Shown here: piece by piece, positions 43,401 to 48,938 of the stretch | Layout: the number at the start of each line of letters is the position of its first letter | Position numbering within the stretch: the stretch's first letter is position 1 | Origin: Pyxicephalus adspersus | Lineage: Eukaryota; Chordata; Amphibia; Anura; Pyxicephalidae | NCBI RefSeq assembly: GCF_032062135.1 | Contig: NC_092860.1 | Location: forward strand, 68,853,820 to 68,917,819 | Direction: 5' to 3' | Length of the DNA stretch: 64,000 nucleotides | Translations under genes and position numbers: made by a program | The notes under the pieces: generated by a model | What the model saw: the letters and a program-made list of their open reading frames with translations, nothing else | Told to the model about the DNA's origin: nothing | Databases searched by the model: none

Positions 43401-46400
43401 CTTAGTTATTCATTGCGGAGGTTCTTTGAATGACTCGCATGTTGCTCTTCCCCCATTTAGGTTTTTTCTCTTGCTTTTCTGGGGTAGGGCTAGAAAAACT
43501 ATTTTTGTTAGAAAGCACTCCCTCTACTGCTCCCTCTCATCTTTCAGCTCTCATTAACTCTCTTCACTCCTCAAAGCTAACATGTTTCTTCAAGTGAAAG
43601 ATTTCCAAAGCAGTCCTATCCTCAAAATGACTGATAATATGTTTCAAACAAATTATCACAGCTGTACACCTATCTTTAAGAGTGTAAGTATTTTGCTTTC
43701 GAGTAACATCTTGTGGATATTCCATTAGATGAGCAGTGGGGAGGATGGCAAGTTCCTGTTTGTTAGGAACATCTCCATAACCAATTAGTTACCCTGGCTT
43801 CTGTCTACCTTCCTTCACGCTAGGTCATTTATCTTATTTCAGTGAAGATGCAGTGATGGGAGGAGATTTTACTGTGCTTTGATTCCTGGGAGCGATACGT
43901 CACACAATGTTTACACCTTATCTCTTTCAGCCCTCAAAAAAATTGAGAGAATATTTTATAGTCATCAGATGATTGACATGTGGCACCTGCCTTACCCTTG
44001 TGATATAGAATACACCTTTCAATTTTCACCTCAGAAAAACTTACTCCAATAATTATCATATTTCGATCCAGCATTCCATTATTCTTTAAAGACACAAATA
44101 TTTAAATGGGATTTCTGATCTCATCATTTATTGAAATACAGTGATGTCTATAGGGTCTGTTTAAAAAGCTGGGAATCTGACATTCACCAAAACATTCTCT
44201 AGTGTTGAATCTTCCAGGTTCATTTTTTTCAATGGCAGTGATTGGGTTTCCCCTGAAAAATATTTTGTTGGATGGTCAGATTCACTGTTTTATAAGTAGA
44301 CCCCTATGTGAACTGTTTACAGAGATTACCATTTTCTTTTACCATTTTTCTTTTTAGTAATTTTCTTTTAGGGGTGTGGAAGGGATAAAAAAAAGATGAA
44401 TAGACGAAAGAAAGGTAGGTGAGAATCGGAGAGAAAGAGAGGAAGGAGAGGTAGAATGAAGGAGGGTCGTTAGGGATGGGGAGAAGGGAATGTAGTAGTC
44501 TGATCCTTTTATGTATATGGAAGCTATTTTGCAAGGTGTAGGGGTTTAGGATTGTGGATCAAAGTAACAATAGGGAGTTTTAAAAATCTGATGAGAAATA
44601 ATAATCAAACCAGCGTGACCATACTAGTTGAAATTTAGCCATAGAGTCAACCGCCCTGATTTTTTAAAGTTCCCCAAGGCTGGAGAAGATACTTTCATCA
44701 GTGAAGCTGGGTGATCCTGGATCTGGTCCAGAATTGAAAACATTTGCTAAAATATAACAAATAGCTAATGACTTTTAGAAAATCCATTCCAGGTTTTCTG
44801 TATCACCCAGCTTCTCTGATGAAAGTGTATTCTCTCATTATGTATGGCTCTCATATTCTCGTTTTTTAAAAACTAGGTTATTTTGTGTTTGACCTGCATC
44901 AATGTAGGGGTCACAGACTAAAATGTGTATGGGTGCATTTAGTAGGTTGAAGTTTAAGGAGAGCCTCTGCTGTGTTTTTAGAGAAGAAGAAGCCCATTGT
45001 AGTGTATGCCAGCTGGTAAACTCCTCTCCAGTATTGTCTAATTTTGGGGCATACATACCATATGTGGAACATCATTCCATCCTGGGGGCAATCCCGAGAG
45101 CACTTGCTTGTTGACTGGGGAGAGATCTTATGTAATTGGTGAGGTACCAAGTACCACCGCATGAGCAATTTGCTGTTCCATTCTACAGCATTACCTCTGC
45201 AGTGGGCCACTATGTCCCAAATTTGAGACCAATTTTTAGGATCCAAGGGCACTCCAAGATCCTCCTCCTAATGGCGCACACGTAGGGAAATTGCTTTTGC
45301 TTCAAAAAATGGTTGAGATCACCCTTGTGGGTCTGTATGGCAAATTTGCTTGAAGGGGAGAGTGAACCAGATAAGGCACATGCATGAATTGTGGAGACTA
45401 TAAAATGTTTGATTTGAAGATATTAAAATATTTCCGCTGTGGGGGAGGGGGATCCCATAATTTGTTCTGAAGTGATTAGAAGGTAAATGGAGTTATTAGA
45501 CAAGACATTGCATATTCTATACATACCATGGGTGAACCACCAACAAGTTTTTAACAGAATCTCACCGTGTACAAGCATGGTTGTTTATCGGGTTGTCAGT
45601 ATGCGGCCTGAGCCTCGCTGGTATTTAAAACATAGTTTCAGTGGAGACTGGATCGGACTCCAGAGCTCCCTGGGATACCCACAGTGGGGGATTTATCTGT
45701 TGTGGTAGGCCATAAGTTGGGGCGATTTGCTTTATAATAGTGGTCAGGATGCAAAATGGCACTAACAACCCCCCTCACTGCCTAGACTGGAACAGGATTT
45801 TGTGCGAGATTCTGGGAATTTTCCCAGCCACAAAAAGGTAGGCGATGAACGCTGAAGAATGGCAGAGTACATGAGGTGGTAAAGCAGTTAGTAGGACTTG
45901 CATCAGATACAGCAGTTTAGTTAGCCAGGTCATTTTTACCACCATTATACAACCTAATTAGGAGACATGATGTGACTGCCGGGTCATTAGAAGGAACCGC
46001 AGCTTTCTCATCAGGTTTAAAAAATTGTACAAGCTTTCATAGTAGTTAGTGAGATACACCCCAAGATACTTCAGTTTAGAAGCCTCCCACTGGAAGTGAA
46101 ATAAGGATTGGACCGTCCCCAACAGATCTAAGGGGAGTGTAACATTAAGTGCTTTACATTTATGGTAATTGAACTTTAGGCCCGAAACTTTGTGAAGTGA
46201 GTGGTTAGTTCGGGAGTCGGAATTACATCATTAGCAAAAAAGCAGATTTTGTGATGGCAGCCTGCCAGTGGGAGTCACTGAACACCAGAGTGGTTACATA
46301 TAGCAATCGCCATGGCTGTATGGCCAGTGCAAATAGCAGCAGCGTGAGGGACACCCCTGTTGGGTGCCCATCTCTATGGGGAAGTAAGATGAGCGGAAGC

Positions 46401-48938
46401 CCATATATTGTATTAAAGCCTTGGGGGTCATTTAGAGAGATGACACCCAGCTATGGAAATGCAGGCCCAATGCTCCAACAGAAAGGTAAGGTAAGGCCAG
46501 AGCACTGAATCAAATGCCTTTTTGATGTCTAGGTTAAGGAGGAACGCTGGTAGATTTCTTTTCTTGGTAACAGGAATTAGCTGCATAATTCTTAACATTT
46601 TGTCACTGACCTGTCTGTTTGGAATGAAACCTACCTGGTCAAGTGAGATTAGGGATTCTATACCTTTGATGAGGCTACTTGCAATCACTGAGGCCAAAAA
46701 TTTGACATCAAGGTTAGAGAGGGAAATGGGTGAAAAGCTGGACTAGGTAGCAGTTTCAGTGTCTGGCTTAGGAATTATGCAGATAAAACACTTACCTTGT
46801 TCTGTCACTGTGCCCCAGCGCCCTGCTAGTCCCCACAGGTCTTGGGGACACGTCCTTCCTCCTCGATCTCAAGCCGTGAAGTGCAGAAACGAGATCTACA
46901 GGGTTTCCCAGGGACATTGGTGCAGGCGCCGGTTCGTGCGGGAGGATCGGTGGGAAATTCAAATAATTTTGTATTGGATTCAATACAAAATAGCTGTATT
47001 GAGTCCAATTTAAAGAATCAATCATAAATAATTTGTATATTTTTTTACATTTTTGTGTTTTGTTATTTAAAGTTTAATATTAAATTAATTACATTTATTA
47101 AATATTGGTGAGTTATATCTAAGAATTATGAAAAATAAATTTCCATGCGAAAAATTTTACCGCTTTTTGCGTGGCAATTTAGTCTGAATTGGACCGCTAG
47201 GGAGGTTAATACTTCAGCAAACTTTTTGTAATATGATGCTTGTAAAACCGTCTAGGCCTGGCCTTTTGTTGGATTTCAGGGCTTTTATTGCCATTTGGAT
47301 TTCTAAGGCGGTTTCTAGGGACCTCCAAGGTTTTTTGGAATTCCTTGGAATTTTTTTGGGTAGAGGGTATCCTGACATTGTTAAAAAAAAAGGTGAATTC
47401 TCGAGTTGCGGAGAGGGATTGCAGGGACTGGTATAGTTGTCAAAGTATTCTGTGGAAAATTTGCAAGAATACTGGGAGAAGATACCTGAATGAGCTTTCA
47501 CAAATAACCCCTTGTGCGCACCCCACTGAGCCTCTGTGGGGATTATCACTATTGTGTGTGAAGTACTCATAGAGCATCTGTGACCTTCCAGCGGACCCCT
47601 GCACCTCTTAGTGTAGAATCATTTAACGCCCATTGGAATATAGGCAATTTTAGAAAAAAATGATGCATATTAAGTTAGATAAGACCTGTGGTCTGGACCA
47701 GAGAATCACAAGAATGTGGCAAGAGGCAACTAGAGGTAAGGATTGCAAAAGATTACAAACATGATCAATTCCTGAAAAGAGTTGGTGGGATGGAAGTAGT
47801 AAGTGAAGTCTTGTGTCAAGGGGTGTAGCTCCCTCTTCACATCTGTCAAGAATTCAGAGTGTAACGATTCTAATAATGTCTGCGAGGGAAGATCTGCTTG
47901 TGAGCTTACAATGATTTTTTTTTCCAGCCTAGACAGTAGGGGGATGTTGGAGTCTCCGCGTGTTATTAGAGTGTTGCAGGCATGTGTACGTAATTCTTGG
48001 ATCAAACGACTAAAATAGGGGCACTCGTCTCTCTTTGGGGGTGTATTAGGACACAGGGGTCACTTGAGCATCATGCAGCTGCCCCACCAAGATCATGTAT
48101 CTCACCTCAGGGTCAACTATGTTGTGATCAAGAGACAATGGGACATTTTTATGGAATCCTAAGAGGATTCCACGCTTTTTGACTGAGGGGTTTGCCAAGT
48201 ACACTGTTGGGTAGAAGGCATGGAAGTATCTTGGACAAGAACTATTGGAAAAGTGGGTTTCCTGTAGGCGTATGATGTCTACTTTACATGAATTGAAATA
48301 CCTAAAATCCTTAGTCGTTTTATAGGGAAGAGAAAGAGATAGAACAATAAAGTCTAAGCTACAAACCAAAGGAGACAGTCGTGTGGGATTAAATCCCACT
48401 TGGAGTTTATCGGTAAAGATCCCCTAAATGAAGATAAATAAGGGCAAAATTACTAAGGAACAAAGGAGCACACAATGACCGCCGCTCCAGCAGAAGGGCA
48501 GGCTATGGTGTATGTATGCAAATATAATGTGTAACAGCTCTGAGGCGGGGTGAACAAAAGTTAGGTGTGTTCTCTTTGTGCACTGATGACAACTGCTTTT
48601 GAACATAGCTTTAACATCTGTAAATGAACAGTGTTTAGAAGCCTATCTATCAAAGTGAAAGTATCCAGAAAAATTAAAAAATAAAAGTAGAAAAATTCCT
48701 GATGACAGGGTCAGTCTGAATTCCTTTTTAATTGTTTTTTTTCTTTTCTTTTTTTAAGTTTTTTGTTTATCTTCTCTTTGCTCTAATTTCAGGGACATTC
48801 TATGCTCAAGAATGTTTATCCAGTCTGTTCGATTTTGTTTCCCAACATCTGCAAAATAACTGGCTTCCTTATGAACTCCTTGGTCCCTGTGGCCAGAAAT
48901 TAGAAAATGAACAAATTACATTTAATGAGTGTGGTTTG
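3636..48938 (+). CDS. UBXN6: UBXN6 (UBXD1) gene, partial, eight exons A-H
   Basis: This is the gene span; exons are listed separately. The spliced product matches UBX domain protein 6, a cytosolic cofactor of the AAA ATPase p97/VCP. In the family, the PUB domain binds the p97 C-terminal tail, an N-terminal VIM adds contact, and a UBX domain lies near the C-terminus; the protein acts in ER-associated degradation and in sorting or clearance of endolysosomal cargo. Seen here: [50 protein letters not shown]-type linker start, [23 protein letters not shown] and LLQGTFYAQE, all in family order. Splice phases agree at every junction from A to H. The N-terminal exons (VIM region) precede the window, and the tail after NECGL was not found. 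Introns C-D, F-G and G-H are about 17.9, 13.0 and 13.1 kb. Basis: direct reading plus recall of the human family sequence. Confidence 0.9.
3765..3887 (+). CDS. UBXN6: UBXN6 exon B (start of conserved core)
   Basis: The exon is 123 bases, 41 complete codons, phase 0 at both ends, between a TTTTGACAG acceptor and a GTGAGT donor. It contains [18 protein letters not shown], matching the family block FTCPLTGATLRKDQ that leads into the PUB domain. The first half ([14 protein letters not shown]) is not conserved with human. Confidence 0.85.
3998..4095 (+). CDS. UBXN6: UBXN6 exon C (PUB domain, first part)
   Basis: A TTTTTCCCAG acceptor and GTAAGT donor enclose 98 bases (32 codons plus 2). The peptide has [19 protein letters not shown] followed by [14 protein letters not shown], nearly identical to the human PUB-domain start. 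The trailing AA joins the first G of exon D to give the lysine of the conserved AKYL. Confidence 0.93.
4385..4700. repeat. Interspersed repeat with a GCGTTTCGCC core
   Basis: The segment has CAACGCGTTTCGCCAGAGG followed by ACTTCTTCAGGGGTCACGG near 4590-4625. A diverged copy of the core (ACGTTTCGCCCCTATGGGCT, then TACTCAGGGG) is at 27340-27385, and a more diverged one (TGTTTTGCGGAGC) near 51217. I associate this module with amphibian non-coding repeats. Boundaries are approximate and no coding potential is visible. Confidence 0.5.
4990..5710 (-). repeat. Possible LTR-like repeat, minus orientation
   Basis: The minus strand begins TGTCACAAATCCGTGCAGG at 5710, like the TGTCAC starts of the LTRs at 12136 and 39235. 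The interior is moderately GC-rich and non-coding. The other end and a target duplication could not be defined, so this is tentative. Short open frames here are not convincing genes. Confidence 0.3.
5917..6005 (+). mobile_element. TTAA-flanked short DNA element, left end only
   Basis: TTAA is followed by CCCCCCCAGCGGTAATCCTG and GAGTGTGACTCTGGGTGG, then an inverted partner GGTAATCCCGAGTCACACTC. This is the terminal block of the family seen at 15942, 46787, 56301, 59676 and 63286. The rest of the element is missing. TTAA target choice suggests piggyBac- or Kolobok-type mobilisation. Confidence 0.65.
6055..6480. repeat. (GT)n microsatellite and TG-rich low-complexity tract
   Basis: A pure GT run at about 6055-6082 is followed by about 400 bases of degenerate TGTG-, TGTCTG- and TTTGTG-rich sequence. 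A similar tract is at 21060-21540. The open frame across it is an artefact of composition. Confidence 0.85.
6536..6800 (+). mobile_element. Tc1/mariner-like terminal fragment
   Basis: TACAGTGCTTTGCAAAAATA, followed by TTCGCCCCC, matches the terminal inverted repeat of a widespread Tc1-like family (CAGTGCCTTGCAAAAGTATTC). TA precedes CAGTG as expected. Only one end is recognisable; no transposase frame follows. Confidence 0.55.
6830..8310 (+). mobile_element. Ty3/gypsy (sushi-like) gag-pol fragment, decayed
   Basis: The + strand shows, in order, a gag-like [11 protein letters not shown] at about 7147-7180; a protease-like region ([14 protein letters not shown], then SAIMFITLP and GSIIMPG) near 7550-7680; the conserved [12 protein letters not shown] block near 7760; and a reverse transcriptase strand pair IWEGDERKM and [18 protein letters not shown] at 7974-8080, where functional elements have GHFEYLVMPFGLCNAPATF. 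Frames shift repeatedly. No LTR was identified at either side; the 3' end runs into an L1. Confidence 0.7.
8311..10572 (+). mobile_element. L1-clade LINE, ORF2 reverse transcriptase to 3' end
   Basis: Reverse transcriptase motifs in order on the + strand: [14 protein letters not shown] near 8540; [20 protein letters not shown] near 8685-8745; and a degraded YADDI (FAHDIICV) near 8826. [13 protein letters not shown] follows near 9001-9040. The C-terminal [18 protein letters not shown] and [15 protein letters not shown] lie at 9840-9990. The 3' end is AATAAAAG plus a T/A-rich tail near 10550-10572. Several stops and indels; the YADD motif is lost. Confidence 0.82.
10573..10904. other. No recognisable gene
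   Basis: AT-rich intronic sequence between two LINE copies. Near 10800 is a short open frame with no recognisable motif. Nothing else is supported. Confidence 0.6.
11003..11543. mobile_element. MITE with TACCGTATTTTT inverted termini
   Basis: The left end is TACCGTATTTTTGACCGTAT plus AAGACGC; the right end is GCGTCTTATACGGC plus AAAAAATACGGTA. The arms are inverted copies flanked by TA. A second inverted pair (CGTATAAGACGG) lies near 11468. No coding capacity. This TIR type is common in fish and amphibian non-autonomous DNA transposons; I do not assign a superfamily. Confidence 0.85.
11096..11258. repeat. Tandem repeat inside the MITE, unit about 32 bases
   Basis: Five near-copies of CCCCTTCTGATCACTC(AT)GT, each followed by GCCATTCA, run in tandem. 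Units differ by small indels and single substitutions. The array is internal to the 11003-11543 element. Confidence 0.85.
12136..12852 (+). mobile_element. Solo LTR with 5-bp target duplication
   Basis: A 717-base non-coding block starts TGTCACACTTACC and ends CATGACA, so it has TGTCA/TGACA inverted tips. It is bracketed by a perfect TTAGT duplication at 12131-12135 and 12853-12857. CTATTTAA near 12275 could be a TATA-like box. A second copy is at 39235-39990. Size, tips and a 5-bp duplication fit a Ty3/gypsy-type solo LTR; a hAT-type element would give 8 bp. Confidence 0.8.
13445..13635. repeat. (ATT)n microsatellite plus CORE-type repeat tail
   Basis: ATT/TTA units run from about 13447 to 13490. 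They are followed by AACATATTATGCAGCGTTGT and, near 13597-13620, CCTGCCCTGAAGAGCTTACA. This order is common to a widespread vertebrate retroelement 3' end (family not assigned). Confidence 0.6.
13640..18175 (+). mobile_element. Tx1-like LINE with zinc-knuckle ORF1, decayed, split by a TTAA element
   Basis: ORF1 remnants near 13740-14800 include [26 protein letters not shown] and two CCHC-type knuckle stretches around 14250-14355 ([17 protein letters not shown]), followed by a Pro/Ser-rich C-terminus. ORF2 begins near 14990 with an APE endonuclease: [42 protein letters not shown] and [20 protein letters not shown]. Reverse transcriptase remnants appear near 16740-17050 ([25 protein letters not shown]) and C-terminal matter extends to about 18175. 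Stops and frameshifts throughout. The gag-like ORF1 plus this endonuclease is characteristic of Xenopus Tx1-type elements. Confidence 0.8.
15942..16530 (-). mobile_element. TTAA-flanked short DNA element, full length, inside the Tx1-like LINE
   Basis: 589 bases counting both TTAA duplicates (15942-15945, 16527-16530). The ends are TTAATTCCCCTAG and CTAGGGAGGTTAA, imperfect inverted repeats. Internal landmarks shared with the other copies are CCATGCAAAAAGTG, AATACAGCTATTTTGTATTG, the GC-rich GCACCGACGTCACCGGGAAA, GCAAGGTAAGTG, and the GAGTGTGAC / GAGTCACA pair. Non-coding. It splits the LINE, so it is younger. Confidence 0.88.
18385..18721 (-). mobile_element. L2-type LINE, 3' fragment
   Basis: The sequence AAGTGGGACAAGAGCTGTGG near 18672, followed by GAAGGCATAGCACAGGAGCT near 18702, matches the 3' block at 1581-1630. 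The remainder (ATTCCAGAGAGTTGGGG and similar) is typical of the 3' untranslated part. 5'-truncated and non-coding. Confidence 0.7.
18722..19599. other. No recognisable gene
   Basis: Intronic sequence with no conserved motif that I can identify. From about 19150 it becomes pyrimidine-rich and may be the degenerate 5' part of the L2 copy that follows. Confidence 0.5.
19600..20918 (+). mobile_element. L2-type LINE, 5' untranslated and endonuclease part
   Basis: After a CT-rich leader, the + strand gives [20 protein letters not shown] near 20075-20130, YGGLNLDP near 20258, and a frame with [20 protein letters not shown] and [19 protein letters not shown] at 20355-20490. This is the same endonuclease tail as in the minus-strand copy at 3050-2820. 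It is cut off before the reverse transcriptase by a Tc1-like fragment at 20919. Confidence 0.72.
20919..21055 (+). mobile_element. Tc1/mariner-like 3' fragment
   Basis: CAATCATGTCAATATGGACC, then AAAATCAATAAAGGAATG and GGGTGTCCAACCTGTTACTA, resemble the end of Tc1-type transposase genes (NMDQN... region and the GGTCCAACCCGGTACTAG trailer). Too short and decayed to define ends. Confidence 0.5.
21060..21545. repeat. TG-rich low-complexity tract
   Basis: Degenerate TGTG-, TTTGTG- and CTGTCTG-rich sequence without a clean unit, similar in texture to 6083-6480. The open frames follow from composition. Confidence 0.6.
21968..22043 (+). CDS. UBXN6: UBXN6 exon D (PUB domain, middle)
   Basis: 76 bases between a TTTACTTCTCAG acceptor and a GTAAAG donor encode [19 protein letters not shown] and then SNKVFQ. 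Human has YLDNIHLHPEEEKY and QNKVFQ at the same place. The exon enters with one base completing a lysine codon and leaves in phase 0. Confidence 0.93.
22133..22217 (+). CDS. UBXN6: UBXN6 exon E (PUB domain, end)
   Basis: 85 bases (28 codons plus 1) between a TTTATAG acceptor and a GTCAGA donor. The peptide [19 protein letters not shown], then KKTLPLPGQ, aligns with human ERINCLEGTHEFFEAIGF. The donor has C at +3, weaker than usual, but the phase match to exon F is exact. Confidence 0.92.
22328..22547 (+). CDS. UBXN6: UBXN6 exon F (PUB-UBX linker)
   Basis: 220 bases with an ACATACCAG acceptor and a GTAAGT donor, phase 2 in and 2 out. It encodes [19 protein letters not shown], then [19 protein letters not shown] and [19 protein letters not shown]. 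These match human EEFYVLSETTL, AEPVRAKLDRQRRVF and FELPGDFFNLTAEEIKREQ. It is the longest exon here and covers the helical linker before the UBX domain. Confidence 0.94.
22548..24749. other. UBXN6 intron F-G, first 2.2 kb: no recognisable gene
   Basis: Strongly T-rich (22600-23120 and 23520-23700). A more GC-balanced block at 23800-24260 contains no motif I can place. No terminal repeats or coding domains seen. Confidence 0.5.
24750..25490 (+). mobile_element. L2-type LINE, reverse transcriptase and 3' part
   Basis: Across frames the + strand reads [57 protein letters not shown] near 25005-25065 and [20 protein letters not shown] near 25110. Then [17 protein letters not shown] and [13 protein letters not shown] follow near 25235-25470. 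The YADD active-site motif is preserved in its own frame, but frameshifts separate the blocks. 5'-truncated. Confidence 0.8.
25491..25839. other. Unclassified repeat-like sequence
   Basis: Contains a small palindrome TTACCTAGGTAA near 25580 and AT-rich flanks. No coding or terminal-repeat structure could be defined. Confidence 0.4.
25840..26650 (-). mobile_element. L1-clade LINE ORF1 (Transposase_22-like) remnant
   Basis: The minus strand reads [20 protein letters not shown] near 26300-26240, then YVGFTIFT and MAAAR-like residues near 26220-26180. RALKPLL-like and GFFL-type residues of the ORF1 C-terminal domain lie near 25920-25880. The upstream stretch 26650-26430 encodes a degraded coiled-coil-like region. 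Stops interrupt it; ORF2 of this copy is not adjacent. Confidence 0.55.
26803..27261. repeat. Direct repeat of about 130-140 bases, about 330 bases apart
   Basis: 26803-26943 and 27131-27261 share GGCTTTTTAAGGCACAGATA / GGTTTTTTAAGGCACATATA, then CAATAATATCTTTATT, TTTTGGATTAAAATA and GTATAAAAGAATGAATGTA. Identity looks high but with small indels. The 187 bases between are unrelated. Origin unclear: a duplicated segment or two element ends. Confidence 0.75.
27300..27430. repeat. GTTTCGCCC-type interspersed repeat
   Basis: CACGTTTCGCCCCTATGGGC followed by TTACTCAGGGGGTAAAGAG matches the module at 4590-4625. It lies just after the second direct repeat, so the repeat pair may belong to this family. 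Confidence 0.5.
27431..28019. other. No recognisable gene
   Basis: AT-rich intronic sequence; short open frames only and no motif recognised. Confidence 0.5.
28020..28434 (+). repeat. Possible truncated LTR ending in TGACA
   Basis: GC-rich block with three repeats of GCCTG(G/A)AACCTGACT near 28105-28205, then GGTGCCCTGGTGAAGACCTA and a TGACA end at 28430-28434. The layout resembles the 3' half of the 12136 LTR (GGCCCTGGAGAAAACCTGGT). The 5' end is not definable, so this is tentative. Confidence 0.35.
28483..28833 (-). mobile_element. CR1/Jockey-type LINE reverse transcriptase fragment
   Basis: A minus-strand open frame of about 117 codons contains [20 protein letters not shown], then [20 protein letters not shown] and [19 protein letters not shown]. 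This is the reverse transcriptase palm of CR1/Jockey-group LINEs (YLDFAKAFDTVPH, WLKDRKQRV). F-D of the catalytic A motif is present, although the usual AFDTV reads VFDMV. Only this internal piece remains, with no flanking ORF. Confidence 0.72.
29181..29329. repeat. Foldback repeat family, right half
   Basis: GCTATTTGCTAGCAAATG, CCAGATCCATTCCAGGTTTG, CTGGATCACCCAGCTTCACT and TTTAATAAATCAGGGCCTTT match the right half of the complete copy at 49536-49759. The left half is missing. Confidence 0.8.
29330..31500 (-). mobile_element. L1-clade LINE ORF2, endonuclease to reverse transcriptase, decayed
   Basis: On the minus strand the endonuclease start is near 31460 ([11 protein letters not shown]). 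Reverse transcriptase precursors at 30171-30060 read [20 protein letters not shown] and [17 protein letters not shown], a clear match to the GKAPGPDGFT...YYK block. [20 protein letters not shown] and SFLKATL follow near 29985-29910. Stops and frameshifts separate them. The YADD region is not clearly visible. Confidence 0.72.
31859..32534 (+). mobile_element. Solo LTR with internal minisatellite
   Basis: 676 bases with TGTGA/TCACA tips and ATAC on both outer sides (31855-31858 and 32535-32538), a probable 4-bp target duplication. CTTCAATAAACCTGGC near 32417 supplies a polyadenylation signal. No open frame of its own. It lies in the UBXN6 F-G intron in gene sense. Architecture resembles the LTR at 62337. 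Confidence 0.75.
32040..32275. repeat. Minisatellite within the LTR, unit about 35-40 bases
   Basis: Repeated GTCTGTGTGAGGGAGCTCTG, each followed by CTGAGAGACACAGACAGG with variations; about five units that shorten towards the 3' end. Confidence 0.82.
32535..33500. other. No recognisable gene
   Basis: AT-rich at 32540-32960, CT-rich at 33000-33075. The minus-strand open frame at 33486-33214 has no recognisable domain; it may be decayed LINE sequence. Confidence 0.4.
33505..33945. mobile_element. MITE with GTCTACAC-type inverted ends
   Basis: The left end GGCTTAGTCTACATGGACTT and the right end GTCCGTGTAGACCCAGCTTT are imperfect inverted repeats. The interior is rich in AAAACGC / GCGTTT words. 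Non-coding; the short lysine-rich open frame inside is a by-product of composition. Confidence 0.7.
33946..34564. other. Possible L1 ORF1 N-terminal remnant, uncertain
   Basis: Minus strand near 34060-33930 reads [20 protein letters not shown] and [12 protein letters not shown], in the style of an L1 ORF1 amino terminus, but too little is conserved to be sure. 34330-34560 has nothing recognisable. Confidence 0.3.
34565..34830. repeat. GC-rich short repeat with hairpin and splice-donor-like end
   Basis: GATCTCGCACCTTCGCAGTG plus CGAGATC forms a perfect short hairpin at about 34616-34642. The block ends GTTAAAGGTAAGTGTCATTT near 34790. Composition contrasts with the AT-rich intron. Likely a non-autonomous element; ends not certain. 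Confidence 0.45.
34831..35561. other. UBXN6 intron, no other feature
   Basis: AT-rich sequence up to the exon G acceptor; nothing recognised. Confidence 0.5.
35562..35692 (+). CDS. UBXN6: UBXN6 exon G (UBX domain start)
   Basis: 131 bases, acceptor TTTTTAACATAG and donor GTTAGC. The first base completes an arginine codon from exon F and the last G joins exon H. The peptide holds [16 protein letters not shown] and [19 protein letters not shown]. This is the conserved helix and first beta strand of the UBX domain (human KYNYTLLRVRLPDG). Very close to the family consensus. Confidence 0.95.
35693..36639. other. Probable LINE 3' or untranslated remnant, unclassified
   Basis: The sequence ATTTATTAATGTCAATCAAA near 35870 and the AT-rich continuation have the texture of a LINE 3' end on the minus strand, but no protein motif is visible. 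Confidence 0.3.
36640..38480 (-). mobile_element. L1-clade LINE reverse transcriptase remnant
   Basis: The minus strand at 37140-36960 reads [15 protein letters not shown], then [20 protein letters not shown] and SPVIS. This resembles the L1 block in which FPLTRGTRQGCPLSP is followed by LFAIAIEPLA and IRG. Upstream, [20 protein letters not shown] at 37360-37300 resembles MGFGPNFLRWIHLLY. Heavily shifted. The stretch above 37500 is assigned only by position. Confidence 0.5.
38489..38636. repeat. Foldback repeat family, internally shortened copy
   Basis: GGGCCTGATTTACTAAAGCT at the left and AGTTTTAATAAATCAGACCC at the right are inverted. The middle (CATCAGAGAAACCAGCTCCA, GGATCACTCAGCTCTTCC) is a deleted version of the 49536 copy. 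Confidence 0.8.
38637..39234. other. No recognisable gene
   Basis: Intronic; short open frames on both strands without motifs. Confidence 0.5.
39235..39990 (+). mobile_element. Second copy of the TGTCAC LTR
   Basis: Aligns over its length with 12136-12852: TGTCACACTTTCCTCTTCCC start, CTGCGCATGCGGGCGGTCCT, TGTTGGTTCCCAGACAACTT, GGTACCATG then CTTGGTGTACCCAAGGACCA, GCGCCCCCTAGTAGCCC and a GAGCGTGACA end. No exact target duplication is seen (CTGGT before, CTTTC after), so it may be older or rearranged at one end. Open frames on both strands inside are not genes. Confidence 0.78.
39991..41214. other. No recognisable gene
   Basis: At 40320-40520 there is a loose repetition of GGTCACAG-type words. 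Other sequence is AT-rich and unassigned. Confidence 0.5.
41215..41252. repeat. C-run followed by A-run
   Basis: About a dozen C then more than twenty A, probably the tail of a decayed retroelement or a low-complexity join. Confidence 0.85.
41253..43150. other. Unclassified, repeat-like
   Basis: 41420-41760 holds two weakly similar blocks around ACAATGACA...CCACATGG words. 42830-43060 ends CTGTAATAAACCTTGTTCTG, which could be the polyadenylation region of an LTR. No domain-bearing frame. Confidence 0.35.
43155..43325 (-). repeat. Short interspersed repeat, GTGTTCTCCCC family
   Basis: The minus strand starts GTGTTCTCCCCAGCCCCTTT followed by TAGCCGGGCGCACC. 54711 onward on the + strand starts GTGTTCTCCCCTGCCCATTT then AAGC, so two copies in opposite orientation exist. 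An internal inverted pair CAGTAACCACC / GGTGGTTACTG is present at 43240-43275. Confidence 0.6.
43440..44300 (+). mobile_element. L1-clade LINE, APE endonuclease fragment
   Basis: The + strand across frames: [18 protein letters not shown] near 43710-43760, [15 protein letters not shown] near 43785, [10 protein letters not shown] near 43855, [16 protein letters not shown] near 43910-43960, and a DIxDxW-equivalent [11 protein letters not shown] followed by [15 protein letters not shown] near 44040-44080. The GGDF catalytic region is recognisable. Stops present. Confidence 0.65.
44652..44838. repeat. Foldback repeat family, right end missing
   Basis: GCCCTGATTTTTTAAAGTTC, TTTCATCAGTGAAGCTGGGT, GATCCTGGATCTGGTCCAGA and TATCACCCAGCTTCTCTGAT match the family in order. 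The last ~30 bases are replaced by the start of the following L1. Confidence 0.8.
44839..48420 (-). mobile_element. L1-clade LINE ORF2, nearly full span, decayed and interrupted
   Basis: Minus strand, 5' to 3': endonuclease near 48399-48050 ([31 protein letters not shown]); mid-ORF near 47570-47215 ([40 protein letters not shown] plus FTS); reverse transcriptase near 46697-46430 ([38 protein letters not shown]); and the C-terminal Cys motif near 45250-44910 ([38 protein letters not shown]). Catalytic FxxD of motif A is kept, but frames are broken. A TTAA element (46787-47209) sits inside it. Confidence 0.82.
46787..47209 (+). mobile_element. TTAA-flanked short DNA element, left end deleted
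   Basis: Begins within the family at AAAACACTTACCTTGTTCTG. It continues through the GC-rich block, GTATTGGATTCAATACAAAA and CCATGCGAAAAATTTTACCG, and ends GACCGCTAGGGAGGTTAA at 47190-47209. The expected left terminus with TTAA and CCTAGCGG is absent. Inserted in the L1 above, so younger than it. Confidence 0.85.
48793..48938 (+). CDS. UBXN6: UBXN6 exon H (UBX domain, C-terminal part)
   Basis: 146 bases, acceptor TCTAATTTCAG and donor GTAAGT, leaving in phase 0. It encodes [19 protein letters not shown], then [18 protein letters not shown] and FNECGL. The family has GTFYARERLGAVYGFV, DWLPFELLASGGQKL and LNECGLVPSALL. The following exon (VPSALLTFSW block and C-terminal tail) was not found before 64000. 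Confidence 0.94.
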
